Source of the DNA: Planococcus halocryophilus
GTDB lineage: Bacteria; Bacillota; Bacilli; Bacillales_A; Planococcaceae
Reading direction: 5' to 3'
Assembly (NCBI RefSeq): GCF_001687585.2
Contig: NZ_CP016537.2
Location: forward strand, 1,336,001-1,400,000
Length of the DNA stretch: 64,000 nucleotides
In this document: in pieces, positions 25,138-34,162 of the stretch
Numbering within the stretch: position 1 is the first letter of the stretch
Layout: the number at the start of each line of letters is the position of its first letter
Position numbers and translations under genes: made by a program
Notes under the pieces: generated by a model
Databases searched by the model: none
What the model saw: only the letters and a program-made list of their open reading frames with translations
Told to the model about the DNA's origin: nothing

Positions 25138-26886
25138 ATGGCGAAGGGCAAAATTTCTATCGTCGGAGGCGGCCTTGCTGGTTTAATGGCAGCAATCAAA
25201 GTTGCAGAAGCAGGCTCTCCCGCTGATTTATTTTCAATCGTTCCCGTTAAACGGTCCCACTCAGTATGTGCACAAGGCGGGATCAACGGAGCGGTCAATA
25301 CAAAAGGTGAAGGGGATTCCCCAGATATTCACTTTGATGACACTGTCTACGGAGGCGATTTCCTAGCGAATCAACGTCCCGTGAAAGCAATGGCAGATGC
25401 AGCACCTGGAATTATCCGTATGTTCGATCGTATGGGCGTTATGTTCAACCGTACGCCGGAAGGTCTTTTAGATTTCCGTCGTTTTGGTGGCACAATGTAC
25501 CATAGAACAGCGTTTGCCGGTGCAACTACTGGTCAGCAATTATTATATGCACTAGATGAGCAAGTTCGTCGCTACGAAGTAGCCGGACTTATCACGAAAT
25601 ATGAAGGCTGGGAATTCCTTGGACTTGTTCTTGACGAGCAGGGCGTAGGTAAAGGAATCACAGCTCAAAATATGACGACAATGGAAATTAAATCGTTCCG
25701 CGCAGATGCTATCATTATGGCGACTGGTGGTCCGGGAATTATTTTCGGGAAATCGACAAACTCTGTTATTAACACAGGTTCTGCGGCTTCTATCGTTTAT
25801 CAACAAGGCGCATACTACGCAAACGGCGAATTTATCCAAATTCACCCAACAGCGATTCCTGGAGACGATAAACTGCGCTTAATGTCAGAATCGGCTCGGG
25901 GAGAAGGCGGACGTATTTGGACGTATAAAGACGGCAAGCCTTGGTATTTCCTTGAAGAAAAATACCCTGCTTACGGAAACTTAGTTCCGCGTGATATTGC
26001 AACACGTGAAATTTTTGATGTTTGCGTTAACCAAAAACTCGGCATTAATGGCGAGAACATGGTTTATTTGGATCTTTCACATAAAGACCCTAAAGAGCTT
26101 GATATTAAACTTGGTGGAATCATCGAAATCTATGAGAAATTCACAGGTGATGACCCACGTAAAGTACCGATGAAAATTTTCCCAGCTGTTCATTATTCAA
26201 TGGGTGGACTATGGGTTGATGATCACCAAATGACAAGCATTCCTGGTGTTTTAGCAGCAGGTGAATGTGATTATTCTCAGCACGGGGGTAACCGTTTAGG
26301 CGCAAATTCATTGCTTTCAGCAATTTACGGCGGTATGGTCGCAGGACCAAACGCTCTTGACTATGTAAATGCCCTTGATGTCTTATCGGAAGATCTTCCT
26401 TCAACGATTTTTGAACAACATGAAGCAGAAGAAAAACGTAAATGGGAAGAAATCTTAGCATTAGACGGCACAGAAAACGCTTATGTTCTTCATAAAGAAC
26501 TTGGCGAGTGGATGACGGATAATGTAACAGTGGTACGTTATAACGATCGCTTGCAGAAGACAGATGAAAAACTCCAAGAACTTCTTGAGCGCTTTAACCA
26601 TATCAGCATTACGGATACGCAACTTTGGAGTAACCAAGGCGCAATGTTTACGCGTCAATTGCGCAATATGCTTCATTTAGCTCGTGTAATCACAATCGGA
26701 GCGCTTAACCGCAACGAAAGTCGCGGAGCTCATTACAAACCGGATTTCCCGGAACGTAACGATGAGGAATTCATGAAAACGACAATGGCTAAATTTAATG
26801 GCTTTGATGCACCTATCTTCCATTACGAAGAAGTCGATACATCGTTGATTCCACCGCGTAAACGTGATTATTCAGCAAAAGCATAA
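25138..26886 (+). CDS. sdhA: Succinate dehydrogenase flavoprotein subunit
   Basis: The 582-residue catalytic subunit oxidises succinate to fumarate with covalently bound FAD. It begins with the dinucleotide-binding fold ISIVGGGLAGLMAAIKVAEAG, then VKRSHSVCAQGGINGAV with the His that carries FAD (S-H-S), GEGDSPDIHFDDTVYGG, the active-site blocks IQIHPTAIPGDDKLRLMSES and PRDIATREI, and HYSMGGLWVD. The C-terminal helical part ends HYEEVDTSLIPPRKRDYS. It is very close to Bacillus SdhA over its length. ATG 25138 is preferred; GAGGAG (25121-25126) precedes it by 11 bases and overlaps the alternative GTG 25126. Confidence 0.97.
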   Translation: MAKGKISIVGGGLAGLMAAIKVAEAGSPADLFSIVPVKRSHSVCAQGGINGAVNTKGEGDSPDIHFDDTVYGGDFLANQRPVKAMADAAPGIIRMFDRMGVMFNRTPEGLLDFRRFGGTMYHRTAFAGATTGQQLLYALDEQVRRYEVAGLITKYEGWEFLGLVLDEQGVGKGITAQNMTTMEIKSFRADAIIMATGGPGIIFGKSTNSVINTGSAASIVYQQGAYYANGEFIQIHPTAIPGDDKLRLMSESARGEGGRIWTYKDGKPWYFLEEKYPAYGNLVPRDIATREIFDVCVNQKLGINGENMVYLDLSHKDPKELDIKLGGIIEIYEKFTGDDPRKVPMKIFPAVHYSMGGLWVDDHQMTSIPGVLAAGECDYSQHGGNRLGANSLLSAIYGGMVAGPNALDYVNALDVLSEDLPSTIFEQHEAEEKRKWEEILALDGTENAYVLHKELGEWMTDNVTVVRYNDRLQKTDEKLQELLERFNHISITDTQLWSNQGAMFTRQLRNMLHLARVITIGALNRNESRGAHYKPDFPERNDEEFMKTTMAKFNGFDAPIFHYEEVDTSLIPPRKRDYSAKA

Positions 26887-26908
26887 TTATGAAGGGAGCT
26901 AATTTACC

Positions 26909-27679
26909 ATGGGTGAAGCAGCAAAAACGGTAATATTTGAAATCGAACGCAGAAACTCTACGGATGAAAATTCGTATTGGGAAAAGTTCGAATTGCCATA
27001 TAAGATGAACATGAATGTCATTTCGGCATTGATGGAAATTCGTCGTAACCCTGTCAACATGGACGGGAAAAAAACCACGCCTGTAACTTGGGACATGAAC
27101 TGTCTTGAAGAAGTTTGTGGGGCATGTTCTATGGTCATCAACGGCAAAGCGCGTCAATCGTGTACGGCTTTAGTTGATCAACTAGAACAGCCAATCCGCC
27201 TTCAGCCGATGAAAACATTCCCTGTTGTTCGTGATCTTATCATTGACCGCAGCCGTATGTTCGACTCATTGAAGAAAGTAAAAGCGTGGGTGCCAATTGA
27301 TGGTACGCATGACCTTGGAGACGGACCACGTATGCCTGAGCGTAAACGCCAATGGGCTTATGAACTTTCTAAATGTATGACTTGTGGTGTATGTCTTGAA
27401 GCATGCCCGAATGTCAACGATAAATCTGACTTTATCGGAGCTGCACCACTTTCACAAGTTCGTTTGATGAACGCGCATCCAACTGGCGCTATGAACCGCG
27501 ATGCTCGTTTGAACGCGATCATGGATGAAGGTGGATTAGCAGGCTGCGGTAACTCTCAAAACTGTGTTGAATCTTGTCCAAAAGGAATTCCTTTGACAAC
27601 GTCAATCGCAGCATTGAACCGCGATACAACAGTTCAAATGTTCCGTAACTTCTTCGGAAGCGACAGAATGGTTGACTAG
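26909..27679 (+). CDS. sdhB: Succinate dehydrogenase iron-sulfur subunit
   Basis: The 256-residue subunit relays electrons from FAD to the haem anchor through three clusters. The [2Fe-2S] ligands lie in CLEEVCGACSM (from about residue 65) and a later Cys in ARQSC; the [4Fe-4S] and [3Fe-4S] ligands lie in CMTCGVCLEACP and CGNSQNCVESCPKGIPL. The N-terminal plant-ferredoxin-like domain and C-terminal alpha-helical ferredoxin domain are complete. Ribosome site AAGGGAG at 26891-26897. It ends the operon, with a GC-rich terminator at 27689-27720. Confidence 0.97.
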   Translation: MGEAAKTVIFEIERRNSTDENSYWEKFELPYKMNMNVISALMEIRRNPVNMDGKKTTPVTWDMNCLEEVCGACSMVINGKARQSCTALVDQLEQPIRLQPMKTFPVVRDLIIDRSRMFDSLKKVKAWVPIDGTHDLGDGPRMPERKRQWAYELSKCMTCGVCLEACPNVNDKSDFIGAAPLSQVRLMNAHPTGAMNRDARLNAIMDEGGLAGCGNSQNCVESCPKGIPLTTSIAALNRDTTVQMFRNFFGSDRMVD

Positions 27680-27688
27680 TATTTAGTG

Positions 27689-27720
27689 AAAACCCCGCTG
27701 AGGCGGGGTTTTTCTTTTTG
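27689..27720 (+). terminator. Rho-independent terminator of sdhCAB
   Basis: AACCCCGC (27691-27698) pairs with GCGGGGTT (27703-27710), loop TGAG, then TTTCTTTTT. Confidence 0.94.
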
Positions 27721-27880
27721 TCTAACGAAAAACGCCTGCTCTTTTCTAAAGTTTTTGATATACTAATCAAATGAAATATATAATTCAAGTACGATGGAAA
27801 TTTTAGTGGGATTTCCAAATCAGCTGCGCGTTCTCGCGTGAATTTTGCTGAATCAACAAGTCAATTTTCTGGAGGTCGCT

Positions 27881-28348
27881 ATGAAAGCAAATTACATTGA
27901 AGATTTCGAAGAGTGGAAGCGAGAGTTTTTCTTTTCTGCACCCGTTCAAGTGCGTTTTTCTGAAACTGATATGTTTGGTCATGTTAACAATACAGTGCCA
28001 ATCGCTTATTTTGAATTTGCACGGATTGAATTTATGAAAGAGATGGGCTTGATGCAACGCTGGCTTGAACCAGGAAATGAGTTGTTTCCGGTGGTAGCAG
28101 ATATGCAAGTGGATTTTGTGCAGCAAGTCTTTTTTGATGAAAAACTAGATGTTCATGTTAAAATCGCGCGAATTGGTACTTCTTCTGTCGATGTTCATTA
28201 TTGGACAGTCAATGAAAAAGGAGAAACTTGTTTTACCGGTAGAGGAGCGATTGTCCAAGTTTCTAAGCAAACAAATAGAGGCTATCCGTGGACGAAAGAA
28301 GAAATTGAAATGCTTCAATCGCAACAATTAGCTGTTGCAAAAAAATAA
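27881..28348 (+). CDS. Hotdog-fold acyl-CoA thioesterase (YsmA-like)
   Basis: The 155-residue protein has the 4-hydroxybenzoyl-CoA thioesterase pattern: VQVRFSETDMFGHVNNTV (about 21-38) with the catalytic Asp, then YFEFARIEFMKEMG (about 42-55) on the long hotdog helix, followed by the central sheet VADMQVDFVQQVFFDEKLDV. It probably cleaves an acyl-CoA, but the substrate is not clear. It sits after sdhB like ysmA of Bacillus subtilis, where gerE comes next; here a MarR gene follows instead. ATG 27881 follows TGGAGG at 27870-27875. Confidence 0.88.
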   Translation: MKANYIEDFEEWKREFFFSAPVQVRFSETDMFGHVNNTVPIAYFEFARIEFMKEMGLMQRWLEPGNELFPVVADMQVDFVQQVFFDEKLDVHVKIARIGTSSVDVHYWTVNEKGETCFTGRGAIVQVSKQTNRGYPWTKEEIEMLQSQQLAVAKK

Positions 28349-28422
28349 GGAGCTCTTGCTATATCGATAAAAAACCTGCACTATAGAAATACGATAGGGT
28401 TTTTGAGGAGTGGTAACTAGTT

Positions 28423-28875
28423 ATGAATGAAAATTACAAAGAAACAAAACATGATTTAGAACGCATCGCATTTATGGAAAAAGAATTGCGTTATATTTCG
28501 GGTATTATTAAGCAAAAAGGACGAGAAATTTTAAATTCCTATACGATTACACCGCCTCAATTTGTCGCCTTGCAATGGCTGTTCGAACACGGAGATATGA
28601 CAATCGGCGATTTGTCGAACAAAATGTTCTTAGCGTTCAGCACCACAACTGACTTGGTTGATCGCATGGAGAAAAATGAGATGGTCGTTCGTATACGAGA
28701 AGAACAAGATCGTCGTGTTGTACGGATCAAATTGTTAAAAGAAGGCGAACGGGTAATTGAAGAAGTAATTCAAAAGCGCCGTGAATACTTGAATACGGTA
28801 TTAGAAGATTTTACTGAAGATGAATCAGAGCAATTTGCAGCATTACTTGAAAAACTGCACACAAACATGAAATAG
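28423..28875 (+). CDS. MarR-family transcriptional regulator (YsmB-like)
   Basis: The 150-residue protein has the MarR winged helix: a helical dimer arm (1-40), ITPPQFVALQWLFEHGDMTI (about 45-64), the recognition helix NKMFLAFSTTTDLVDRMEKN (about 69-88) and the wing MVVRIREEQDRRVVRIKLL (about 90-108), then a C-terminal dimerisation helix. The target and ligand are unknown. It lies eleven bases before racE, as ysmB lies beside racE in Bacillus. Between it and the thioesterase a hairpin-like AAAAACC...GGTTTTT (about 28368-28396) may end the upstream transcript. Confidence 0.88.
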   Translation: MNENYKETKHDLERIAFMEKELRYISGIIKQKGREILNSYTITPPQFVALQWLFEHGDMTIGDLSNKMFLAFSTTTDLVDRMEKNEMVVRIREEQDRRVVRIKLLKEGERVIEEVIQKRREYLNTVLEDFTEDESEQFAALLEKLHTNMK

Positions 28876-28885
28876 GATAGAGGCG

Positions 28886-29695
28886 ATGACGTTGAATGCG
28901 CCAATTGGAGTAATTGATTCAGGAGTCGGGGGACTCACTGTCGCAAAAGAAATTATGAAGCTATTGCCGAATGAGCAAATTTGTTATATTGGCGATAATG
29001 CGCGATGTCCATACGGTCCGCGTCCGCTATCGGAAGTTCGGACTTATACGTGGCAAATGGCTAATGCATTGATGAAAAAAAACATAAAAATGTTGGTCAT
29101 CGCCTGCAATACGGCAACAGCAGCTGCATTATACTCTCTACAAAAAAACTTGCCGATTCCTGTAATCGGTGTTATTTTTCCAGGAGCACGCGCAGCGGTT
29201 AAATCTTCCACAACCAATAAAATAGCCGTTTTGGGTACTTCAGGGACAGTGAAAAGTGGAGCTTATGAAAAAGCCATCTTGTCTTTAGTATCTTCAGCTC
29301 ATGTGGTTCAGCTTGCATGTCCGCGATTTGTCCCTCTTGTAGAAAGTGATGAATACGAAGGGGAATTTGCGCATCGGATTGTTCAAGAAACATTGGCAAC
29401 TATCGCTTATGAGGAATTCGATACAGCCATTTTAGGTTGTACCCATTATCCTTTGCTACAAGGTTTTATCGAAGAAGTGCTTGGAGATACTGTCCATGTT
29501 CTTTCGTCAGCAGAAGAAACAGCGAAAGACGTTGAACGTTACTTAAACTACAAAAATCAATTTGCCAAACGAGAAAAACCTCCAGTACACCGTTTTTATA
29601 CATCGGGGTCTACCCAAATCTTTAGCTCAATTGTTCGAAAGTGGTTGGAGATTGAAGAGCCGATCATTCATTCAATCCGATTTCCAAAAACCTGA
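28886..29695 (+). CDS. racE: Glutamate racemase
   Basis: The 269-residue enzyme makes D-glutamate for peptidoglycan. It has the paired catalytic cysteines of the family, C74 in VIACNTATAA and C185 in LGCTHYPLL, and the N-terminal signatures IGVIDSGVGGLTVAKE and GDNARCPYGPR. Length is normal. ATG 28886 is preceded by AGGA at 28874-28877; TTG 28892, preceded by GAGG at 28880-28883, would give MNAPIGVIDSG and is an equally possible start. The terminator overlaps the stop codon, and rph begins 76 bases later. Bacillus subtilis has the germination gene gerM between racE and rph; it is missing here. Confidence 0.95.
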   Translation: MTLNAPIGVIDSGVGGLTVAKEIMKLLPNEQICYIGDNARCPYGPRPLSEVRTYTWQMANALMKKNIKMLVIACNTATAAALYSLQKNLPIPVIGVIFPGARAAVKSSTTNKIAVLGTSGTVKSGAYEKAILSLVSSAHVVQLACPRFVPLVESDEYEGEFAHRIVQETLATIAYEEFDTAILGCTHYPLLQGFIEEVLGDTVHVLSSAEETAKDVERYLNYKNQFAKREKPPVHRFYTSGSTQIFSSIVRKWLEIEEPIIHSIRFPKT

Positions 29696-29717
29696 TAGCT
29701 CATGCTGTCAGGTTTTT
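29686..29717 (+). terminator. Rho-independent terminator of racE
   Basis: AAAAACCTGATAGC (29686-29699) pairs with GCTGTCAGGTTTTT (29704-29717) with one wobble, loop TCAT. Confidence 0.93.
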
Positions 29718-29771
29718 GTCGTTATGTGCGAAATATGGTAAGCTATTGAGCATATATTAAGGAGGATTTTA

Positions 29772-30521
29772 ATGACACGCATAGATAATAGACTAACAAA
29801 CGAATTGCGTCCCGTAACCGTGGACGTTGAATACTTGATTCACCCAGAAGGTTCGGTATTAATCACAGTGGGCCAAACAAAAGTAATTTGTACGGCAACC
29901 ATTGAAGAAAAAGTTCCAGGTTTTTTACGTGGCCAAGGAAAAGGATGGATCACAGCAGAATATTCCATGTTACCGCGTGCGACAAATAGCCGGAATCGCC
30001 GCGAAGCTTCTGCGGGTAAAATCGGTGGACGTACAATGGAGATTCAACGTTTAATCGGCCGTGCATTGCGCGCAGTTGTTGATTTAGAGAAACTAGGCGA
30101 GCGTACGCTATGGATAGATTGCGACGTCATCCAAGCGGATGGTGGAACTCGTACAGCATCTATTACAGGTGCCTTTATCGCAATGACAATGGCTATTGGT
30201 AAGCTTGAGTTACCAGAATTTCCAGTAACGGATTTTCTAGCGGCTACAAGTGTAGGTGTCACTGCTGAAAATGGACCGATTCTAGATTTGAATTATGTTG
30301 AAGATTCAAGTGCGGAAGTAGATATGAACTTAGTGATGACCGGTGCAGGCCATTTTGTTGAACTGCAAGGCACAGGTGAAGAATCAACCTTTACGCGTGC
30401 TCAGTTGAACGAGTTACTGGATCTTGGAGAAGCTGGAATTCGTCAATTGATCGCGATGCAACAAGATGCATTAGGTGAACTAGCTGAACGAATTGGCGAT
30501 AAGGTGCCAGCAGAACTATGA
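29772..30521 (+). CDS. rph: Ribonuclease PH
   Basis: The 249-residue phosphorolytic exoribonuclease trims 3' ends of tRNA precursors. It shows [14 protein letters not shown] (about 4-17), [15 protein letters not shown] (about 29-43), [16 protein letters not shown] (about 57-72, the RNA-binding region), [19 protein letters not shown] and [20 protein letters not shown] (about 117-136, phosphate site). These match family hallmarks. Ribosome site AAGGAGGA at 29759-29766. It overlaps rdgB by the ATGA at 30518-30521, so the two genes are coupled, the usual arrangement in Bacilli. Confidence 0.97.
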   Translation: MTRIDNRLTNELRPVTVDVEYLIHPEGSVLITVGQTKVICTATIEEKVPGFLRGQGKGWITAEYSMLPRATNSRNRREASAGKIGGRTMEIQRLIGRALRAVVDLEKLGERTLWIDCDVIQADGGTRTASITGAFIAMTMAIGKLELPEFPVTDFLAATSVGVTAENGPILDLNYVEDSSAEVDMNLVMTGAGHFVELQGTGEESTFTRAQLNELLDLGEAGIRQLIAMQQDALGELAERIGDKVPAEL

Positions 30522-31123
30522 AACGAATAGTAATTGCAACTCAAAATAAAGGAAAAGCAAAAGATTTTGAAGCGCTACTTGCGCCACTAGGATATGAAGT
30601 TTTAACGCTTCTAGATGTAGCACAAGATATGGACGTGGAAGAAACCGGTGTAACGTTTGAAGAAAACGCCATCTTAAAAGCAGAAGCGGTATCGAAAGAG
30701 TTGAACATACCGGTTATTTCTGACGATAGCGGTTTAGAAGTTGATGCGTTAAACGGTGAACCAGGTGTATACTCTGCGCGTTATGCAGGTGGCGAAAAGA
30801 GCGACAATGCGAATATCGATAAAGTACTTGAGAAATTAACTGGCGTGGCTGATAACGAACGCACAGCACGTTTCCGATGCGTGCTAGCAGTCGCAGCTCC
30901 AGGACAACAAACGCAAACTTTCTCAGGGTCATGCGAAGGTAGAATTTTGGATACACGTCGGGGCGAAAATGGTTTTGGTTACGATCCAATTTTTTATGTG
31001 CCGAGTTTAGAAAAAGCAATGGCTGAGTTATTGCCGCATGAAAAAGCAGCCATTTCACATCGTGGCAATGCATTGCGTGAACTTAAACAAAGCATGCCGA
31101 ATTGGTTGAGTGAACAAAACTAA
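30518..31123 (+). CDS. rdgB: XTP/dITP diphosphatase (RdgB/HAM1)
   Basis: The 201-residue enzyme hydrolyses non-canonical purine nucleotides (ITP, dITP, XTP) to keep them out of nucleic acids. It opens with [18 protein letters not shown], the nucleotide-binding SxNxxK-type motif, then [17 protein letters not shown] (about 43-59), [21 protein letters not shown] (about 67-87, metal and base binding, given here in part) and [11 protein letters not shown] (about 152-162). C-terminal [11 protein letters not shown] is typical. Coupled to rph by a 4-base overlap. The metallophosphatase gene ysnB that follows in Bacillus subtilis is not found; a tRNA gene follows instead. Confidence 0.95.
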   Translation: MKRIVIATQNKGKAKDFEALLAPLGYEVLTLLDVAQDMDVEETGVTFEENAILKAEAVSKELNIPVISDDSGLEVDALNGEPGVYSARYAGGEKSDNANIDKVLEKLTGVADNERTARFRCVLAVAAPGQQTQTFSGSCEGRILDTRRGENGFGYDPIFYVPSLEKAMAELLPHEKAAISHRGNALRELKQSMPNWLSEQN

Positions 31124-31162
31124 GTCGTTGAAAAATTATTTTAATGTTTTTTTAAAATAGCG

Positions 31163-31191
31163 TTGACTTTTCTTTAAATCATTTCTATAAT
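31163..31191 (+). promoter_or_regulatory. Promoter of the tRNA-Arg gene
   Basis: TTGACT (31163-31168) and TATAAT (31186-31191) with a 17-bp spacer, about 75 bp before the mature tRNA. Confidence 0.85.
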
Positions 31192-31267
31192 TAAAATTGT
31201 CTTTCAATAGAAAAGCAAAGCCGTCAGCGAAAGCCGGCGCCACCGTCTAGACTTTAAGAAAGCTTTG

Positions 31268-31341
<74 letters not shown>

Positions 31342-31364
31342 TTATAGGAATGTACATAATCCGC

Positions 31365-31407
31365 AAAAAACCTTCTCTACGTTTACTAAACGTAGAGAAG
31401 GTTTTTT
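31365..31407 (+). terminator. Rho-independent terminator of tRNA-Arg
   Basis: A 19-bp stem: AAAAACCTTCTCTACGTTT before and AACGTAGAGAAGGTTTTTT after loop ACTA (31385-31388). Bases 31411-31617 hold no convincing gene: one 39-codon frame at 31422-31541 lacks a ribosome site. Confidence 0.94.
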
Positions 31408-31617
31408 GTATTCGTTCGATGAACACTGAAACCATTACGCATTCAGGACGTACTATACTTGAAGAGGTAGTTCTAGGCATTGGCTTATCTTTTCTAGCGA
31501 AAGTGATGGAACTTAGCTATGAACAAAAGCTTTTGTAGTAAGTATGTTGCATCGAGGTTATTGTTTTCTACATAAAGGGAATATGATATGATTATGAAAC
31601 ACAAAAGAGGTGGTAAA

Positions 31618-32598
31618 GTGCGAAAGAAATACCGGGAGTTGAAACGCAAGGGGAATGTCATTGTCTTTCCAACCACAGTGGAACGTTTACTGGCAGAAGG
31701 TATGACTTATTTAAAAGAAGAGAAGTACGAAGATGCTCGGGACAGTCTGTATCAGGTGCTTAGTTACGAACCTGAACACGCAGCTGCACTGGGAGGCTAT
31801 ACTTATTGTCTGTATGAGCTTGGAGAGTTTGGGGAAGCTCTAGAAGTGTGCAGAGAATTGTTGCAAATCGGTCCTATCCACTATTTGGAGACGATGGAGC
31901 TATACATAAGTATTTTAATGCAAGTCCGTGAATTTGAAGAAGCAGAAAAGATGATCGAGGTTTTAATAGAAGAAAAGGTATTGCCTGAAGAGCGATTAGA
32001 GCAGTTTCAGCAATTGCGTGAATTGAACGAACGCATTTCAGTGAATGCAACGTCAGAGAAAGTGGATGCATCACTGTATGCGATTGAAAACTTTCTATCG
32101 TTACATCCTTCAGAACAAGAACAACTTATTCTAGCGTTACCAACGACATCTTATCAAGCTCTCAAAAAAAAGCTGCTGGCAATCATTGAACATGTAGAAG
32201 CGGATTTGTTGACGAAAACATACATATTATTTATGCTGTCTCAAGAGAAGATTGATGCTGAAGTAAGAGTGCAAAAATTCCATTACAAAGGGGTATTCAT
32301 AATTAGTGAATTACCTGATCCGGTAAATGACGGACGCATACAAAAAATCTCCGCTATTATGGAAGAAGCTTTAGAAAAAGATCCGACTCGTCTAGAACTC
32401 GTAAAAGAATTATTTGAACGCCATATTTACTTGCTATATCCGTTTATGTGGGATGACTTTAATGAAAAAGAAATAGCACAAGCGTATATGGATTATACGG
32501 CCGGGTTATTTACTGGAATAAGCTCATTTAGTGAAGATGAAAAGCTGCTAGAGTTGATTCAACAGGCTGAACTTTGGTTTGAGATGCGTAATGGGTAG
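31618..32598 (+). CDS. Tetratricopeptide-repeat protein (YsoA-like)
   Basis: The 326-residue cytoplasmic protein has TPR-like helix pairs near the N-terminus: LLAEGMTYLKEEKYEDARDS (about 24-43), HAAALGGYTYCLYELGEFGE (about 54-73), and HYLETMELYISILMQVREFE (about 87-106). The rest is helical and acidic without further motifs that I recognise. It lies just before tig as ysoA does in Bacillus subtilis. The function is unknown; TPR proteins are usually protein-binding scaffolds. GTG 31618 is preferred because GAGGTGG (31607-31613) is five bases upstream; an ATG frame start at 31588 lacks a ribosome site. Confidence 0.8.
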   Translation: MRKKYRELKRKGNVIVFPTTVERLLAEGMTYLKEEKYEDARDSLYQVLSYEPEHAAALGGYTYCLYELGEFGEALEVCRELLQIGPIHYLETMELYISILMQVREFEEAEKMIEVLIEEKVLPEERLEQFQQLRELNERISVNATSEKVDASLYAIENFLSLHPSEQEQLILALPTTSYQALKKKLLAIIEHVEADLLTKTYILFMLSQEKIDAEVRVQKFHYKGVFIISELPDPVNDGRIQKISAIMEEALEKDPTRLELVKELFERHIYLLYPFMWDDFNEKEIAQAYMDYTAGLFTGISSFSEDEKLLELIQQAELWFEMRNG

Positions 32599-32604
32599 AA
32601 ATAG

Positions 32605-32632
32605 TTGAACCTGCGTGCATCTGTGCTATAAT
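32605..32632 (+). promoter_or_regulatory. Promoter of tig
   Basis: TTGAAC (32605-32610) and TATAAT (32627-32632), 16-bp spacer. Confidence 0.75.
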
Positions 32633-32701
32633 ATTGAAGTTGTCAAAAATCGTAGAGAACGTTAAATGACTTTTAAGAAAATGTTTGGAGGGCTTATAAT
32701 T

Positions 32702-33988
32702 ATGTCAGCAAAATGGGAAAAACAAGAAGGTAACACAGGAGTCTTAACAGTAGAAGTTCCTGCAGAAGAAGTAAACGCAGGTCTTGATAAAGCGTTTAAG
32801 AAAGTTGTTAAAGAAATCAACGTGCCAGGATTCCGTAAAGGGAAAATGCCTCGTCAAATGTTCGAAAAACGTTTTGGTGCTGAGTCACTTTACCAGGATG
32901 CATTAGATTTCATCCTACCTGACGCATACGCAAACGCTGTTGAAGAAGCAGGAATCAACCCAGTTGACCGTCCTGAAATCGACATCGAAACAATCGAAAA
33001 AAACCAACCTCTAGTGTTTACTGCTAAAGTAATCGTAAAACCTGAAGTTGAGCTTGGCGAATACAAAGGTCTTGAAGCGTCAAAACCTGATACAGAAGTA
33101 ACTGACGAAGATATCGAAAAACAATTGAAAGAAAACCAAGAGCGTTTGGCTGAGTTGACTGTTAAAGAAGACGAAGCAATCGTTGAAGGCGATACAGCTG
33201 TTATCGATTTCGAAGGATTTGTAGATGGAGAAGCATTTGAAGGCGGACAAGGAAATGATTATTCTCTTGAAATCGGTTCAAACTCATTCATCCCAGGATT
33301 TGAAGAGCAATTGGTAGGCGTTAAAGCTGGAGAAGAAAAAGAAGTTGAAGTTTCTTTCCCAGAAGAATACCATGCTGCTGAACTTGCAGGAAAAGCTGCA
33401 ACGTTCAAAGTAAAAGTAAGCGAAGTTAAAGGCAAAGAACTTCCTGAGCTTAACGACGAATTGGCAAAAGAAATTGACCCAGAAGTTGAAAGCTTAGAAG
33501 CTCTACGCACAAAAATGAAAGATAGCTTAGTTGCTGAGAAAAAATCAGCTGCTGATGCGAAACTTCGTGACGAATTGGTTCAAAAAGCTGCTGAAAATGC
33601 AACAATCGACATTCCTCATGCAATGATCCACACTGAAATGGATCGCATGATGAGCGATTTTGAACAACGTTTAACGCAACAAGGTATGAACCTTGAGCTA
33701 TACTTCCAATTCTCTGGTCAAGACGAAGCTGCACTTCGTGAGCAAATGCACGGTGATGCTGAAACACGCGTACGCGTTTCAATGACACTTGAAGCAATTG
33801 CTAAAGCTGAAAACATGCAAGTAACTTCAGAAGACATCGATAAAGAGCTTGAAAAAATGGCTGCTCAATTCAGCATGGACATTGAACAGATCAAAACAGC
33901 TTTAGGTGGAACTGAAATGCTTGAAAATGATATCCGTATGCAGAACACAGTTGAGTTCCTAGTGGACAACGCTAAAATTTCTGAATAA
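32702..33988 (+). CDS. tig: Trigger factor, ribosome-associated chaperone and prolyl isomerase
   Basis: The 428-residue protein binds the ribosome exit tunnel and shields nascent chains. The ribosome-binding domain contains the signature [19 protein letters not shown] (about 41-59). The FKBP-type isomerase domain (about 160-245) has [20 protein letters not shown] and [18 protein letters not shown], and the helical C-terminal domain forms the chaperone cradle. ATG 32702 follows GGAGGG at 32687-32692; a frame extension to 32666 is not needed. It has its own promoter and a GAAA-loop hairpin downstream, then clpX. Confidence 0.97.
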   Translation: MSAKWEKQEGNTGVLTVEVPAEEVNAGLDKAFKKVVKEINVPGFRKGKMPRQMFEKRFGAESLYQDALDFILPDAYANAVEEAGINPVDRPEIDIETIEKNQPLVFTAKVIVKPEVELGEYKGLEASKPDTEVTDEDIEKQLKENQERLAELTVKEDEAIVEGDTAVIDFEGFVDGEAFEGGQGNDYSLEIGSNSFIPGFEEQLVGVKAGEEKEVEVSFPEEYHAAELAGKAATFKVKVSEVKGKELPELNDELAKEIDPEVESLEALRTKMKDSLVAEKKSAADAKLRDELVQKAAENATIDIPHAMIHTEMDRMMSDFEQRLTQQGMNLELYFQFSGQDEAALREQMHGDAETRVRVSMTLEAIAKAENMQVTSEDIDKELEKMAAQFSMDIEQIKTALGGTEMLENDIRMQNTVEFLVDNAKISE

Positions 33989-34013
33989 CTCATAAGTAAC
34001 ATATAAGTTTTAG

Positions 34014-34047
34014 GGAAAACAAGGTGCGGAAACGTACCTTGTTTTCC
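34014..34047 (+). terminator. Hairpin terminator after tig
   Basis: A 15-bp stem GGAAAACAAGGTGCG / CGTACCTTGTTTTCC (one wobble) capped by a GAAA tetraloop at 34029-34032. A T run after the stem is weak, so some read-through to clpX is possible. Confidence 0.75.
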
Positions 34048-34162
34048 ACTACATAGAAGACCGGCTTTATATGTAAGTAGCAGCAAAATTGACGCTGAAT
34101 CTAATTAGTTGCTACAATTACGATAATCTTGTAAGATAATTGCTTGAATAGGGGTGAATACA

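Noticed and set aside
31422..31541. 39-codon frame after the tRNA-Arg terminator
   Set aside because: No ribosome site or promoter just upstream and no similarity that I recognise; it could be a decayed remnant but is not supportable as a gene.
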